Below, one piece after another: positions 42,014-50,530 of a stretch of DNA of 64,000 bases. How positions within the stretch are numbered: position 1 is the stretch's first letter; the number at the start of each line of letters is the position of its first letter. The stretch comes from MedAcidi-G1 sp002294285 (GTDB taxonomy: Bacteria > Actinomycetota > Acidimicrobiia > Acidimicrobiales > MedAcidi-G1): positions 1-64,000 of the forward strand of contig CAXEUY010000009.1 in the NCBI GenBank assembly GCA_963999645.1, in the 5' to 3' direction. Below the pieces are notes generated by a model. That model ran no database searches and was not told where the DNA came from. It saw only the letters and a list, made by a program, of their open reading frames with translations. Position numbers and translations under genes: made by a program.

Positions 42014-43500
42014 AGAACACCTTTGTCTTCAAAATCGACTTTTGTACTGAGTTTGTCTGATGGTAGACGAATTTGGAATCTAACACCTTTAGTTTCTGAA
42101 TTTGAAACTACATTTATAGAGCCTTCAAGCTCTTGTTGAATAAATGTTCTTACAATCGTAAGTCCTAATCCGCTATTTTTTTCAATATCGAAACCCTCTG
42201 GAAGACCTACGCCATTATCCGACACCTCGACCATCAGGGCATCTTGGTCTTTACTTAATAAGACATCAACTCTGTTATTTTGAATTTCTCGTGAGTCGTT
42301 TTTAAAGCCATGGTCCAAAGCATTTTGAAGCAATTCAGTTACTACAACTGCAAGAGTCGTTGTCACCTCAGAAGGCAATAAGCCTGTGTCGCCCGTGACT
42401 TCTATGTCAATAGGCTGAGCTGGAGAGCTTAAACCCTCTTTAACCAATTCGACAAGAGGTCTCATTATTTCACCAAATGTGACCTCTCCTTCTTGACTAA
42501 CTGCAAGGGTTTCGTGGACTACCGCTATTGCACCTATTCGTCTGACCGATTCATTTAATGCCGCCTGCGCCTCAGTCGAATCTAACCGTCTACCTTGGAT
42601 TCGTAACAGCGAAGAAATGGTTTGAAGGTTGTTTTTAACTCGGTGATGTATTTCACGAATCGTTGCGTCTTTTGAGATTAGTTGTCTATCTCGGCGCCTC
42701 AATTCAGTTACATCTCTAACCAAAACTGCAGCACCTGTCGCTTTGCCCGAATTTAGGAGTGGAAAACAGTGACTTACAACGCTTGCTTTGTCTTTACGTT
42801 CGAGTTCATCAGTAACTGAAATTTTAAGAGAGAAAGCTCTAGTAAGGATTTTTGAACTTAGTCCTGTCTCTTCGAATCTTGATCCAACAACCGGTCTATG
42901 CCAGCCAATTCTGTGTAATAAAGAAACAGCATTGGGAGACGCAAACTCTATTTGGCCTTCTGTGTTTACCAAAAGCAACCCATCTCCCAGTCGTGGCATT
43001 CGATGTCTAAAACGATCATCTTCGCCATATGGAAACTCTCCTCGTTCTAACATCTTCGCAAACCTGTCAAAAATACTTAAGTAGGTTCTTTCCATTTCTG
43101 ATCTTGGAGGTTCACCAATTAAGGTTTTTTCACTAGCCAAAACTGCCACTGTTCTGCCCTGCCAAATGACCGGTATTGCCATAACACTAATTTCACGATT
43201 TGCACCCATTGATACTTTGCCAAATGATATTTGTGCGTTATCGAAAGCTTCAGATACCAATGGTCGGCTTTGTGCTTCAAATTTTTGCCCAACTAAATCA
43301 GCTCTATATAAAGTCGTTGAGGTTGTAGGGCGCATATGAGCGAGTAAAACAAAATCTTTGTCCACTGATAAATAGAGAAGTAAATCAGAAAAAGAAAGAT
43401 CCGCCAACAAACCCCATGTTCTTGTCAAATCTTGCAAATATGAAATCAGGTCGTCGTCTAAATTGCCATTCTGCTTAGCTAGTTCTTCTAGAGATGCCAT
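42010..43500 (-). CDS. pdtaS: Cytosolic sensor histidine kinase, PdtaS-like
   Basis: A 496-residue soluble histidine kinase. Residues 1-140 form a GAF-like sensor (SFSDLLLYLSVDKDFVLLAHM). A PAS domain follows (about 170-285), then a HisKA_2 dimerisation helix with the phospho-acceptor in EIHHRVKNNLQTISSLLR. The ATPase domain (VTELLQNALDHGF, VSDNGVGLP, GLGLTIVRTFIQQ) completes it. The architecture matches actinobacterial PdtaS, whose partner PdtaR is an ANTAR RNA-binding antiterminator. No pdtaR gene is in the window. A TATCAT box five bases before the ATG suggests a leaderless start. Confidence 0.82.
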   Translation of the reverse strand: MASLEELAKQNGNLDDDLISYLQDLTRTWGLLADLSFSDLLLYLSVDKDFVLLAHMRPTTSTTLYRADLVGQKFEAQSRPLVSEAFDNAQISFGKVSMGANREISVMAIPVIWQGRTVAVLASEKTLIGEPPRSEMERTYLSIFDRFAKMLERGEFPYGEDDRFRHRMPRLGDGLLLVNTEGQIEFASPNAVSLLHRIGWHRPVVGSRFEETGLSSKILTRAFSLKISVTDELERKDKASVVSHCFPLLNSGKATGAAVLVRDVTELRRRDRQLISKDATIREIHHRVKNNLQTISSLLRIQGRRLDSTEAQAALNESVRRIGAIAVVHETLAVSQEGEVTFGEIMRPLVELVKEGLSSPAQPIDIEVTGDTGLLPSEVTTTLAVVVTELLQNALDHGFKNDSREIQNNRVDVLLSKDQDALMVEVSDNGVGLPEGFDIEKNSGLGLTIVRTFIQQELEGSINVVSNSETKGVRFQIRLPSDKLSTKVDFEDKGVL

Positions 43501-43541
43501 ATCAAATGATATTCCACGCTGATCTCCGTCGTCTCAAGAAT

Positions 43542-43772
43542 TTAACTGAAGCCAACAGGTCTACCTGAGTCCTGATTACCAATCTCTGTATAACCTATTT
43601 TGTTGCCCGGAATTCCAACTTCACGACCATTAACATCCGTTAACCAAATAATTCCTGTATTGCTTTCTAGAGCTTGTTTTAAATCTGCTTTAAACGAATC
43701 GACATCAAAGTCATCAGGCATTTCAAGGTTTATTTCTCGCTGTATATGAGCTACTCCAATACGTATGTCCAC
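43542..43772 (-). CDS. DUF3107 family protein
   Basis: A 76-residue member of the actinobacterial DUF3107 family (MDIRIGVAHIQREINLEM, then WLTDVNGREVGIPGNKIGYTEI). Relatives are annotated as small ATP-binding proteins, and the biological role is unknown. The start is GTG preceded by GGGGAT. It lies 15 bases downstream of mrp on the same strand, so it probably belongs to the mrp transcript. Confidence 0.88.
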   Translation of the reverse strand: MDIRIGVAHIQREINLEMPDDFDVDSFKADLKQALESNTGIIWLTDVNGREVGIPGNKIGYTEIGNQDSGRPVGFS

Positions 43773-43787
43773 TTGTTATCCCCTAAC

Positions 43788-44681
43788 TTAGTTAATTTTT
43801 AGTTCTCGATGGCGTCGTTTGGAAGGCTTCAAATCTTCCTCAACTACCCTTGCAATTTCAGCAAAAATTGCTCCTATTTCAGTTGAAAGGTCAGCTGCTA
43901 CAGGATTGCCATTATCCGAACCTTCTCTCAATGTTGGCACTAGAGGTATCTGGCCAACCAGGGGAACACCCAACTTGTCTGCAAGGGCTTTTCCTCCGCC
44001 AGCTCCGAAAAGTTCGTAACGTTGACCGTCATCTGCGGTAAACCAAGACATGTTCTCTATTACTCCTCTTACCTCTATATCTACTTTCCCCGCCATGAAT
44101 GCTGCTCTCTGTGCGACTGCTTGTGCAGCTACTTGTGGAGTTGTAACGACCAGCATCTCTGAATCTGGAAGAAAACCAGCAATCGATATGGCAGTATCTC
44201 CCGTGCCAGGAGGCAAATCAATAAGTAAAAAATCAGGTTCATCCCATACGACGTCGGTAAGAAACTGGTTGAGTGCTTTGTGGAGCATTGGGCCACGCCA
44301 AATCACTGGTTGATCTTCATCTGCAAAAAATCCCATAGAAATTGAACGAACTCCGTGAGCAGAAGGGGGCACGAGCATGTCGTCAACCACACTTGGTGGT
44401 TCCGTGATACCTAACATCCTTGGAATGGAAAATCCCCAAACATCAGCATCGATTACAGCTACATCATTTCCACGTTTCGAAAGAGCGACTGCCAAATTAG
44501 TTGTTACTGATGACTTTCCAACTCCACCTTTGCCGGATGCCACAAGAAGAACTCTTGTTTTTACATTCGCTTCAAAAAAAGGAACAGGGCCTTCTCCATG
44601 AGGTGTGCCTTTGTTTTCTTCTATTTGGGATTCTTGATTCATCAATGAAAACTCTACTGCTAGTGTCATTTTTTTGGACAT
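43788..44681 (-). CDS. mrp: Mrp/NBP35-family iron-sulfur cluster carrier ATPase
   Basis: A 297-residue MinD-like P-loop ATPase that carries and delivers Fe-S clusters. The deviant Walker A is SGKGGVGKSSVTTNLAVAL (about 54-72). Further segments are VIDADVWGFSIPRMLG, LIDLPPGTGDTAISIAG and VIENMSWF. The CxxC usual after the ENMS segment is absent (SWFTADDG), as in several actinobacterial Mrp proteins, and there is no N-terminal DUF59 domain. The exact start is uncertain: ATGs at residues 1, 5 and 14 lack clear ribosome sites. It is divergent from a SufR-like regulator. Confidence 0.88.
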   Translation of the reverse strand: MSKKMTLAVEFSLMNQESQIEENKGTPHGEGPVPFFEANVKTRVLLVASGKGGVGKSSVTTNLAVALSKRGNDVAVIDADVWGFSIPRMLGITEPPSVVDDMLVPPSAHGVRSISMGFFADEDQPVIWRGPMLHKALNQFLTDVVWDEPDFLLIDLPPGTGDTAISIAGFLPDSEMLVVTTPQVAAQAVAQRAAFMAGKVDIEVRGVIENMSWFTADDGQRYELFGAGGGKALADKLGVPLVGQIPLVPTLREGSDNGNPVAADLSTEIGAIFAEIARVVEEDLKPSKRRHRELKIN

Positions 44682-44802
44682 CTACAAGGCTTACTTACAC
44701 GATCAAACCGTTTAATTCAATTTAACTTTAGGAAAAACCTTCGAAAAATAGCGTTCTTAAAGCATCTTTACGCCCGCCAAAGTCCTAATCGACGATTTTT
44801 AG

Positions 44803-44808
44803 TAGAAT
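44803..44808 (+). promoter_or_regulatory. -10 box TAGAAT for the leaderless SufR-like gene
   Basis: TAGAAT followed by exactly six bases and ATG at 44815; there is no Shine-Dalgarno. This is one of the clearest leaderless architectures in the window. Confidence 0.55.
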
Positions 44809-44814
44809 AACCCT

Positions 44815-45534
44815 ATGGGGAATACTTCTCTCGAGAATACAGAGTTTGCTTCCATAGTGACTGCTATCACCGGAGCCTTCGGCGATCCCACTAGGCGTGA
44901 AATCTACCTTTATGTCAGAGAGCATGAAGAAGGAACTAATGCCTCGCAAGTCGCAGAAGTTTTCAACCTCCACCCCAACGTTGCTAGGCATCATTTGGAC
45001 AAACTTCTTTCAGGCGGTTATTTGGAAGTCTCACTTCAGAAAAACACTGGATCATCTGCAGGCAGGCCTTCAAAGACATACAAGATTTCAAATCCTCAAA
45101 AGCCTTTAAACATTGACGTAAGAAGAGACTCTATTCTGATTAGCCTCCTTGCCCGAACCCTATCTCTCCTTCCAACCGAAGAAGCTGAAACGTTAGCGGA
45201 AGAAGTTGGATCAGAGGTGGGACGTTCAATGGCTGAATCTTTGGGAATAAAAGAAAGCCAACGCTCTTTTCGGGCAGCTACCGATGCAATAGTAGATGCA
45301 CTTATATCCCACGGTTTTTCAGCTCGTGCAGAACTATCCGAAAACGGACAGCTCCGAATTCTTTCCGACCACTGCCCTTTCGGAAGTATGCCTATTGAAC
45401 ATCCGGTGATCTGCGCTGTCGACCGAGGGTTGGTTAGGGGCATGATAAGCGTTTTATACGGTGAAGCTGAAACTAGCCTCACCTCTTCGTTGCCAATGGG
45501 CAACGACGTGTGTGTTACTGAGATTTCTATTTGA
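44815..45534 (+). CDS. SufR-like winged-helix regulator with a cysteine-rich C terminus
   Basis: A 239-residue ArsR/DeoR-type regulator. The N-terminal winged helix (GDPTRREIYLYVREHE, then LHPNVARHHLDKLLSGGYLEV) occupies about residues 20-75. The C-terminal half carries cysteines in DHCPFG, PVICAVDRGLVRGMI and NDVCVTEI, the arrangement used by SufR-like proteins to bind a 4Fe-4S cluster. It is divergent from mrp, an Fe-S carrier gene, which supports an Fe-S-responsive role. No suf operon is in the window, so its targets are unknown. Confidence 0.75.
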   Translation: MGNTSLENTEFASIVTAITGAFGDPTRREIYLYVREHEEGTNASQVAEVFNLHPNVARHHLDKLLSGGYLEVSLQKNTGSSAGRPSKTYKISNPQKPLNIDVRRDSILISLLARTLSLLPTEEAETLAEEVGSEVGRSMAESLGIKESQRSFRAATDAIVDALISHGFSARAELSENGQLRILSDHCPFGSMPIEHPVICAVDRGLVRGMISVLYGEAETSLTSSLPMGNDVCVTEISI

Positions 45535-45590
45535 CTGATTATTTTTCTGTTTCATAAAATTTTGATCATGTCTCACAAAATTTCTTCATT

Positions 45591-46073
45591 ATGAAAATTT
45601 TTGTAGTTCGCCATGCGTCAGCTGTTGAACGGTTTCTTTGGGATGGTGATGACTCAGAGCGACCTCTTGACAAAATGGGTGCCGATCAATCTTTGTTGAT
45701 CGCTGAATTCTTTTCAGAAATCAAAATTTCTTCAATTTACTCCAGTCTGGCTATTAGGTGTCAACAAACAATATGGCCGACTGCTAGACAATCTGACGTG
45801 CAGGTCGAATTATCAGACGCGCTCTTTGAAGGTTCCACTAAAAAAACTATCGAACTAGTAGAGACACTCACAAAAACAGAAACTACAGACGGCTATCCAG
45901 TTCTCTGCAGCCATGGCGATGTCATAAGTGAGTTAATTAGATCATTAACTCTAAGTGGGATGCTTGCTCCTGGAGGAAAGGGGTTTGCAAAAGCATCGAT
46001 TTGGGAGCTTATATTTTCAAGTGGAAAAATTGAAAGTGGCCTATACCACGAAACTAATTTGGATAATTCGTAA
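45591..46073 (+). CDS. SixA-like histidine phosphatase
   Basis: A 160-residue small histidine phosphatase. The phosphohistidine motif is FVVRHASAVER at the N terminus, the second conserved histidine is in LCSHGDVISEL, and IYSSLAIRCQQT matches the family's third motif. Size and RHA motif resemble SixA-type phosphohistidine phosphatases rather than phosphoglycerate mutases. The substrate is unknown. It lies between the SufR-like gene and the convergent ccm operon. Confidence 0.8.
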   Translation: MKIFVVRHASAVERFLWDGDDSERPLDKMGADQSLLIAEFFSEIKISSIYSSLAIRCQQTIWPTARQSDVQVELSDALFEGSTKKTIELVETLTKTETTDGYPVLCSHGDVISELIRSLTLSGMLAPGGKGFAKASIWELIFSSGKIESGLYHETNLDNS

Positions 46074-46085
46074 ATTCGAGATTCG

Positions 46086-47330
46086 CTAATTCAGAAGTCC
46101 TTCTAATTTGAGAAGTTCAACAAGTTCAGAGGGTGGATTAAAAAGTGCCTTGAATTTTTCAATATTTTTCTCGGCAACTTCCGATCTTCCAAATACTTTT
46201 TCTTCAACCAAAGCTTTGTAGGCAATTGCATAAGGGTCTTCTGGATTAATTTCAAGGGACGCATTTAATGAAATCAAACTCAACTGTGCTAATTGTTGAT
46301 CTCCAGAAATTGCAAGTAACCATCCTCGATGTGCAAAAAGTGAAGAATTCTCAGGATCACTACTAATACCAGAGTCGATCAATTCAAGAGCTGCGAGCAA
46401 CTCTCCAATTTTTGCTAGTTCACTTGAAACACTTTCCCGAAAACGACTAGAAGCAAGGAGATCTTTAATTACAGGAGGAGGCTCTAACGAATCCAATGTG
46501 AGGAGATCCTCAGAAGCCTCTTCTACGCTCCCTCTTCTAAAATTTATAATTGCACGAAAAGCCCTCGCATCTGGATAAGACGAATCTATTTCTATTGCAT
46601 TTCCAATGTCATAAAGTGAGTTTTCCACCTCTCCCCCTAGCCATGACATCCACCCCCTATATGCAAGTGCTTCAACATTTGATGGCTGCAGTTCAAGAAC
46701 CTGATCGTAGATTTCAATTGCCTCTTCTCGCGGGGCTACTGAAGCCTTTATCATCAAAGTTCGGGGAGACATTCTAATTTCCCCTGATACAGAGTCACCA
46801 GAATTTCTACTTCCAGCGGTGTTTGCCACGAAAAAACCTAATCCAATTGCCAAAAAGCAAACCATTGAAATCCAAATCCATCGGGGTGAATCTGAAAAAC
46901 GTATCTTTTTACTAATAGTTTCTTTATCTTTCTTTGCCCATGAAAACAAAATGAAAACCGTTCCGGCAAGTGCTAGAAGTCCTGCAGTCACAGGCATGAC
47001 CCAAACAAGTCCTGTTATGCCATCACCAGCCGGGTTGTAATCTATATCCTCTCCAAATTTAGAAACTAGATAATTTCTTATTTCGTCATCTGAAACACCA
47101 TCATCTACCATCGTTGAAATAGTTGCTCTGATGGTTTTTGCCACTGGGACATCCGATTCGGCCAACGACTGACCATCGCACACCGGACAGGCAAAATCTG
47201 CTGCCAAAATACTGACTCTCTCGGAATTTGTTGAAGGTGGGCTTTCCGCAACTACTGAGAAAACTATAGATAAAACCGAAACAACAAGGAATAAAATCCA
47301 GATCAAATAGTGTGTCTTAAGGCTTTTCAT
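46086..47330 (-). CDS. ccmH: CcmH-type cytochrome c maturation protein fused to a TPR region
   Basis: A 414-residue protein combining two System I modules. After an N-terminal membrane helix comes the CcmH domain with the redox motif CPVCDGQSLAESD (about 48-60) and IRNYLVSKFGEDI. A second membrane helix (about 110-130) and a third (about 150-170) follow. The C-terminal 230 residues are tetratricopeptide-like repeats (VEALAYRGWMSWLGG, SSLFAHRGWLLAISGD), equivalent to CcmI or the CcmH C-terminal domain, which hold apocytochrome c. It is the last gene of the ccm operon and overlaps ccmG by 14 bases. Confidence 0.88.
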   Translation of the reverse strand: MKSLKTHYLIWILFLVVSVLSIVFSVVAESPPSTNSERVSILAADFACPVCDGQSLAESDVPVAKTIRATISTMVDDGVSDDEIRNYLVSKFGEDIDYNPAGDGITGLVWVMPVTAGLLALAGTVFILFSWAKKDKETISKKIRFSDSPRWIWISMVCFLAIGLGFFVANTAGSRNSGDSVSGEIRMSPRTLMIKASVAPREEAIEIYDQVLELQPSNVEALAYRGWMSWLGGEVENSLYDIGNAIEIDSSYPDARAFRAIINFRRGSVEEASEDLLTLDSLEPPPVIKDLLASSRFRESVSSELAKIGELLAALELIDSGISSDPENSSLFAHRGWLLAISGDQQLAQLSLISLNASLEINPEDPYAIAYKALVEEKVFGRSEVAEKNIEKFKALFNPPSELVELLKLEGLLN

Positions 47331-47859
47331 CGGATTTTCTTTTCGCTCTTAGTAGCAAGTTCTCAATCTCTGCTCTTTTAATTCCGCCTACAATTTTTGC
47401 TGAAACAAAACCAGCAGGTGAAACGAGATAAGACTCTGGAACAGCTATAACACCCCAATCAACTGCTATTCGACTTGTGTCGTCGGCTAAAACTGGCCAA
47501 CCGCCACCATTTTCATCAAAAAAAGATGCAACTGAACTGGCATCATCATCAAATGCGACACTCACAATTCTGACATCATTGTTGACGGATTGACTTTCTG
47601 AGAAAGACACCAATTCCGGGTGTTCCTCCAAACAAGGAATGCAAGTTGTAGAAAAAAAGTTCACCAGAACCCATCGTCCTTTTTGGTTGTCGAGACTCCA
47701 AAAATCGTCTTCGATTGTCATGCCCGAAACTGGTGGTGCGATTTCGCCAACGAGGTGGGTTCGCATCCTTTCTACACCTGACTCTCTCGTTGCCAAAATA
47801 ATTACTAAGAATATTGTGAAAATAGCAATTAATAATGAAGCGATTTTAGATGGACTCAT
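47317..47859 (-). CDS. ccmG: Thiol:disulfide interchange protein (TlpA/DsbE-like)
   Basis: A 180-residue membrane-anchored thioredoxin-fold protein. One N-terminal helix (about 5-25) anchors it, and the reducing motif is NFFSTTCIPCLEEHP (C-I-P-C). SPAGFVSAKIVGG near the end provides the typical DsbE strand. It keeps the cysteines of apocytochrome c or CcmH reduced. The ATG at 47859 overlaps the end of ccmF; the frame is open three codons upstream to a TTG. Confidence 0.87.
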   Translation of the reverse strand: MSPSKIASLLIAIFTIFLVIILATRESGVERMRTHLVGEIAPPVSGMTIEDDFWSLDNQKGRWVLVNFFSTTCIPCLEEHPELVSFSESQSVNNDVRIVSVAFDDDASSVASFFDENGGGWPVLADDTSRIAVDWGVIAVPESYLVSPAGFVSAKIVGGIKRAEIENLLLRAKRKSDEKP

Positions 47860-49819
47860 TTGTCTCAACTTCTTTTAGTTTTTCTGTATCTGCAGTGTCA
47901 GTATCCTTGCCACGAAGTTTTTTTCTTGAGAACAGAGAAAAAACGGTCCCTAATGCCATCAGGCCTCCACCAAACCAAATCCACCAAACCATCGGTTGGA
48001 TTGTGACTCGAATAACTGTGTTTTTTTGTTCACCTTCATCTGGGATTGCTAATAACGCTAGCTGGACATCATCTTTCCAAGTTGAACGTGTCGTTGGGGT
48101 TCCAATGCTTCTACCCCCAAAGGGAAACTGATTTATGGATGGCTGAAATAACTCATCGCCGATATAAACATTCGCGACAATTTTGTTTTTTTCCTTAAGT
48201 TCAACATATTCAACACCTTCAAATCTGAAATTATGGTTTCCTAGCGTTGCTTGCTCTCCTACTTTCTCAAATTTGAATTCCGCCTGTCTTATAAAAGAAG
48301 AGGACGTAGCCAACGCCACCGCCAAAATCACTACACCCAAATGGACTACCATTCCGCCACCAGTTCTTCCAAGAAATCCACGAACTTTCCCCGACTTTGA
48401 TACGAGTAAAATCTGCCTTACTGCACTACCGGCTGCGAATCCACCAAAGCCCAAAGCCAAAGTCGGTACAAAACCACGGCTACCCACTAGAACGCCTACA
48501 AGCATTGATATTGATGCACAAACAATAGAAGGGGTGAGACGCTTCAAAAGAACCTCTGCTTTTGTCTGTCCCCAGGATAACGCTGGAGCTACTGCCATCA
48601 TAAAAAGCAATGCGAAACCAATTGGTGTGGACATTTTCACAAAATAAGGATTACCAACCGAAATCCGATCACCGTTTAGAGCTTCTACAATCAGTGGAAA
48701 AACTGTTCCGAGAAAAACTACAAAAGCAAAACAACCGAACAAAAGGTTATTTAGTAAAAATGCTCCAGTTCTCGACAGAGGAGAGCTTATTGAACCGGAA
48801 CTCCTTAAGCTGTCTCCTCTCCACCCGATCAAGCAGACGCTTACTATCACTATCGCGAGAAAAAACCCAAGCAGCAAAGGACCAATTCCTGATTCCGTGA
48901 ATGAGTGAACTGACTCAAGAACTCCAGAACGAGTAATAAAGGTGCCCAGAATAGTCAATGAAAACGTCGCACAAAGAAGAGATAAATTCCATACCCTTAA
49001 CATTCCCTTCTTCTCCTGAATCATGACTGAATGCAGAAATGCCGTACACGTCAACCACGGTAGAAAAGAAGCATTCTCAACCGGGTCCCAGGCCCAGTAA
49101 CCTCCCCATCCCAGAATCTCATAGGACCACCAAGCTCCAAGAATGATTCCTAAGGTCAAACAACCCCAGGCGACAAGGGTCCATTTTCTGGTCTGCAATA
49201 GCCAACCTTCACCAAATCTTCCAGTTATCAGAGCTGCGATTGCAAAAGAAAAAGGAACTGTCATCCCCACATACCCCAAATACAGAATTGGAGGATGGAA
49301 CGCCATCAAAATGTGATTTTGCAATAGTGGATTCGGGCCCGGCCCATCAAAGCCTGGCCATGGACTGAACTCTCCAAAAGGGAATGCAGGTCCTATTAAT
49401 AGAACAAAAAAGAAAACACAAACTATCGACATCACTGCTATTGCCCAAGCAACTAAAGGGTCTGTAAGGCGGTTCTTGAACCGCAAAACTACTAAAGCCA
49501 AATAGCCAACAAGAACAAGTACCCATAGAAGAATTGAACCTTCAAGCGCTGACCAAAGGGTGGCAATATTAAATAGAGGAGGCGTTCTTGTGCTTCCATT
49601 TTGGGCGACATATGCAACTGTGAAATCACGGGTTATTAAAGCTCGCTCCATTACGAGAACCTGACCTATAGAAGCGATCAACATCACAAATACTGGTATT
49701 CGAACCCGTAACAACAATTCTGTTCTTTTCGTCATCAAGCCATACAGCTGATTGCTTACAGCAATTAAAGCTGAAGCCAAGCCAAGAGCAACAAATACCG
49801 TTCCCAATTCTGTATTCAT
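47846..49819 (-). CDS. ccmF: Cytochrome c-type biogenesis protein CcmF (haem lyase)
   Basis: A 657-residue polytopic membrane protein that ligates haem to apocytochrome c. The haem-handling WWD signature is seen as WGGYWAWDPVENASFLPWL (about 230-248), in a protein with about 15 membrane helices. A periplasmic domain lies near the C terminus, followed by a final helix. Conserved HPPILYLGYVGM and RSGVLESVHSF supply the external histidine ligands. The length is normal for CcmF. It lies between ccmE and ccmG on one transcript. Confidence 0.95.
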   Translation of the reverse strand: MNTELGTVFVALGLASALIAVSNQLYGLMTKRTELLLRVRIPVFVMLIASIGQVLVMERALITRDFTVAYVAQNGSTRTPPLFNIATLWSALEGSILLWVLVLVGYLALVVLRFKNRLTDPLVAWAIAVMSIVCVFFFVLLIGPAFPFGEFSPWPGFDGPGPNPLLQNHILMAFHPPILYLGYVGMTVPFSFAIAALITGRFGEGWLLQTRKWTLVAWGCLTLGIILGAWWSYEILGWGGYWAWDPVENASFLPWLTCTAFLHSVMIQEKKGMLRVWNLSLLCATFSLTILGTFITRSGVLESVHSFTESGIGPLLLGFFLAIVIVSVCLIGWRGDSLRSSGSISSPLSRTGAFLLNNLLFGCFAFVVFLGTVFPLIVEALNGDRISVGNPYFVKMSTPIGFALLFMMAVAPALSWGQTKAEVLLKRLTPSIVCASISMLVGVLVGSRGFVPTLALGFGGFAAGSAVRQILLVSKSGKVRGFLGRTGGGMVVHLGVVILAVALATSSSFIRQAEFKFEKVGEQATLGNHNFRFEGVEYVELKEKNKIVANVYIGDELFQPSINQFPFGGRSIGTPTTRSTWKDDVQLALLAIPDEGEQKNTVIRVTIQPMVWWIWFGGGLMALGTVFSLFSRKKLRGKDTDTADTEKLKEVETNESI

Positions 49820-49861
49820 AATTGATAATTAGCTAGATGACTTACTTCCGTCTTGCACATT

Positions 49862-50365
49862 CTAACCACTGTCACAAGACTCTAATTCCGCACGATCTGC
49901 GCGATAGTCGTTGTCATGTTTAACTACCATGCTGTCAGTTTTTATATGCCAACCGTCATTTGCAGGATTTAAAAGCTTATCCAGAGCCGGCGGATCATTT
50001 TCTATCCAAGCTCCCTGCAAAACAACGGGAACACCGGGATTAAACAATTCAGCAGGGTCTCCTTCATGGGCCACATCAGCATAAATATCACCCTCACAAA
50101 GCGTAAAAACAATAACCTGCACACCGCCTAACGCTGTCTCAACAAGTCCCGGTTGTGGCACACCAATTACACGAAAACGTCTATCTTGAAGTTCAACTCT
50201 TTTTTCAACTGCCTCATCAACTGGATAGAAGAAAAGTGAAGCGTTACCCAAAGTCTTAAATAATACAATTGCCACTGCTATCAGAAGCAAAGCTCCTGCC
50301 AGTTTTGGCAACAGCCTCGAGTTCTTCTTTTGGATTCGATCCTGTCTTGGTGTTAATTCTTCCAA
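49862..50365 (-). CDS. ccmE: Haem chaperone CcmE
   Basis: A 167-residue haem chaperone with a short cytoplasmic tail, one membrane helix (about 20-42) and the periplasmic OB-fold. The covalent haem-binding motif HxxxY is present as VVKHDNDYRAD near residue 150, with histidine as in classical CcmE rather than the Cys variant of some archaea. The TTG start follows GGATGA. It lies seven bases downstream of the small ccmD gene. Confidence 0.9.
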   Translation of the reverse strand: MEELTPRQDRIQKKNSRLLPKLAGALLLIAVAIVLFKTLGNASLFFYPVDEAVEKRVELQDRRFRVIGVPQPGLVETALGGVQVIVFTLCEGDIYADVAHEGDPAELFNPGVPVVLQGAWIENDPPALDKLLNPANDGWHIKTDSMVVKHDNDYRADRAELESCDSG

Positions 50366-50371
50366 AAAATT

Positions 50372-50530
50372 TCATCCATTATTTTGTCTTGGAGAACTTA
50401 TCCAACGGGCGTGTTCAGCTGGAACTCGCTGTGATAATTGTGCTCCTCTTTTCAATAGTCGAAAGGCGTATAAAAGGATTGCTAATGAGGACAACCCCCA
50501 TCCTGCAAGTAAATATCCTAGATGTGTCAT
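50372..50530 (-). CDS. ccmD: CcmD-like small membrane protein
   Basis: A 52-residue protein between ccmC and ccmE. It begins MTHLGYLLAGWGLSSLAILL, a single membrane helix, followed by a basic cytoplasmic segment (RLLKRGAQLSQRVPAEHARW). Size, topology and position match CcmD, which releases holo-CcmE from the CcmABC complex. Its ATG overlaps the ccmC stop codon (ATGA). It completes the set of System I proteins. Confidence 0.8.
   Translation of the reverse strand: MTHLGYLLAGWGLSSLAILLYAFRLLKRGAQLSQRVPAEHARWISSPRQNNG

Noticed and set aside
48183..48647. A 154-codon open frame antisense to ccmF.
   Set aside because: It lies opposite a highly conserved membrane protein and has low-complexity Pro/Thr/Lys composition typical of antisense shadows.
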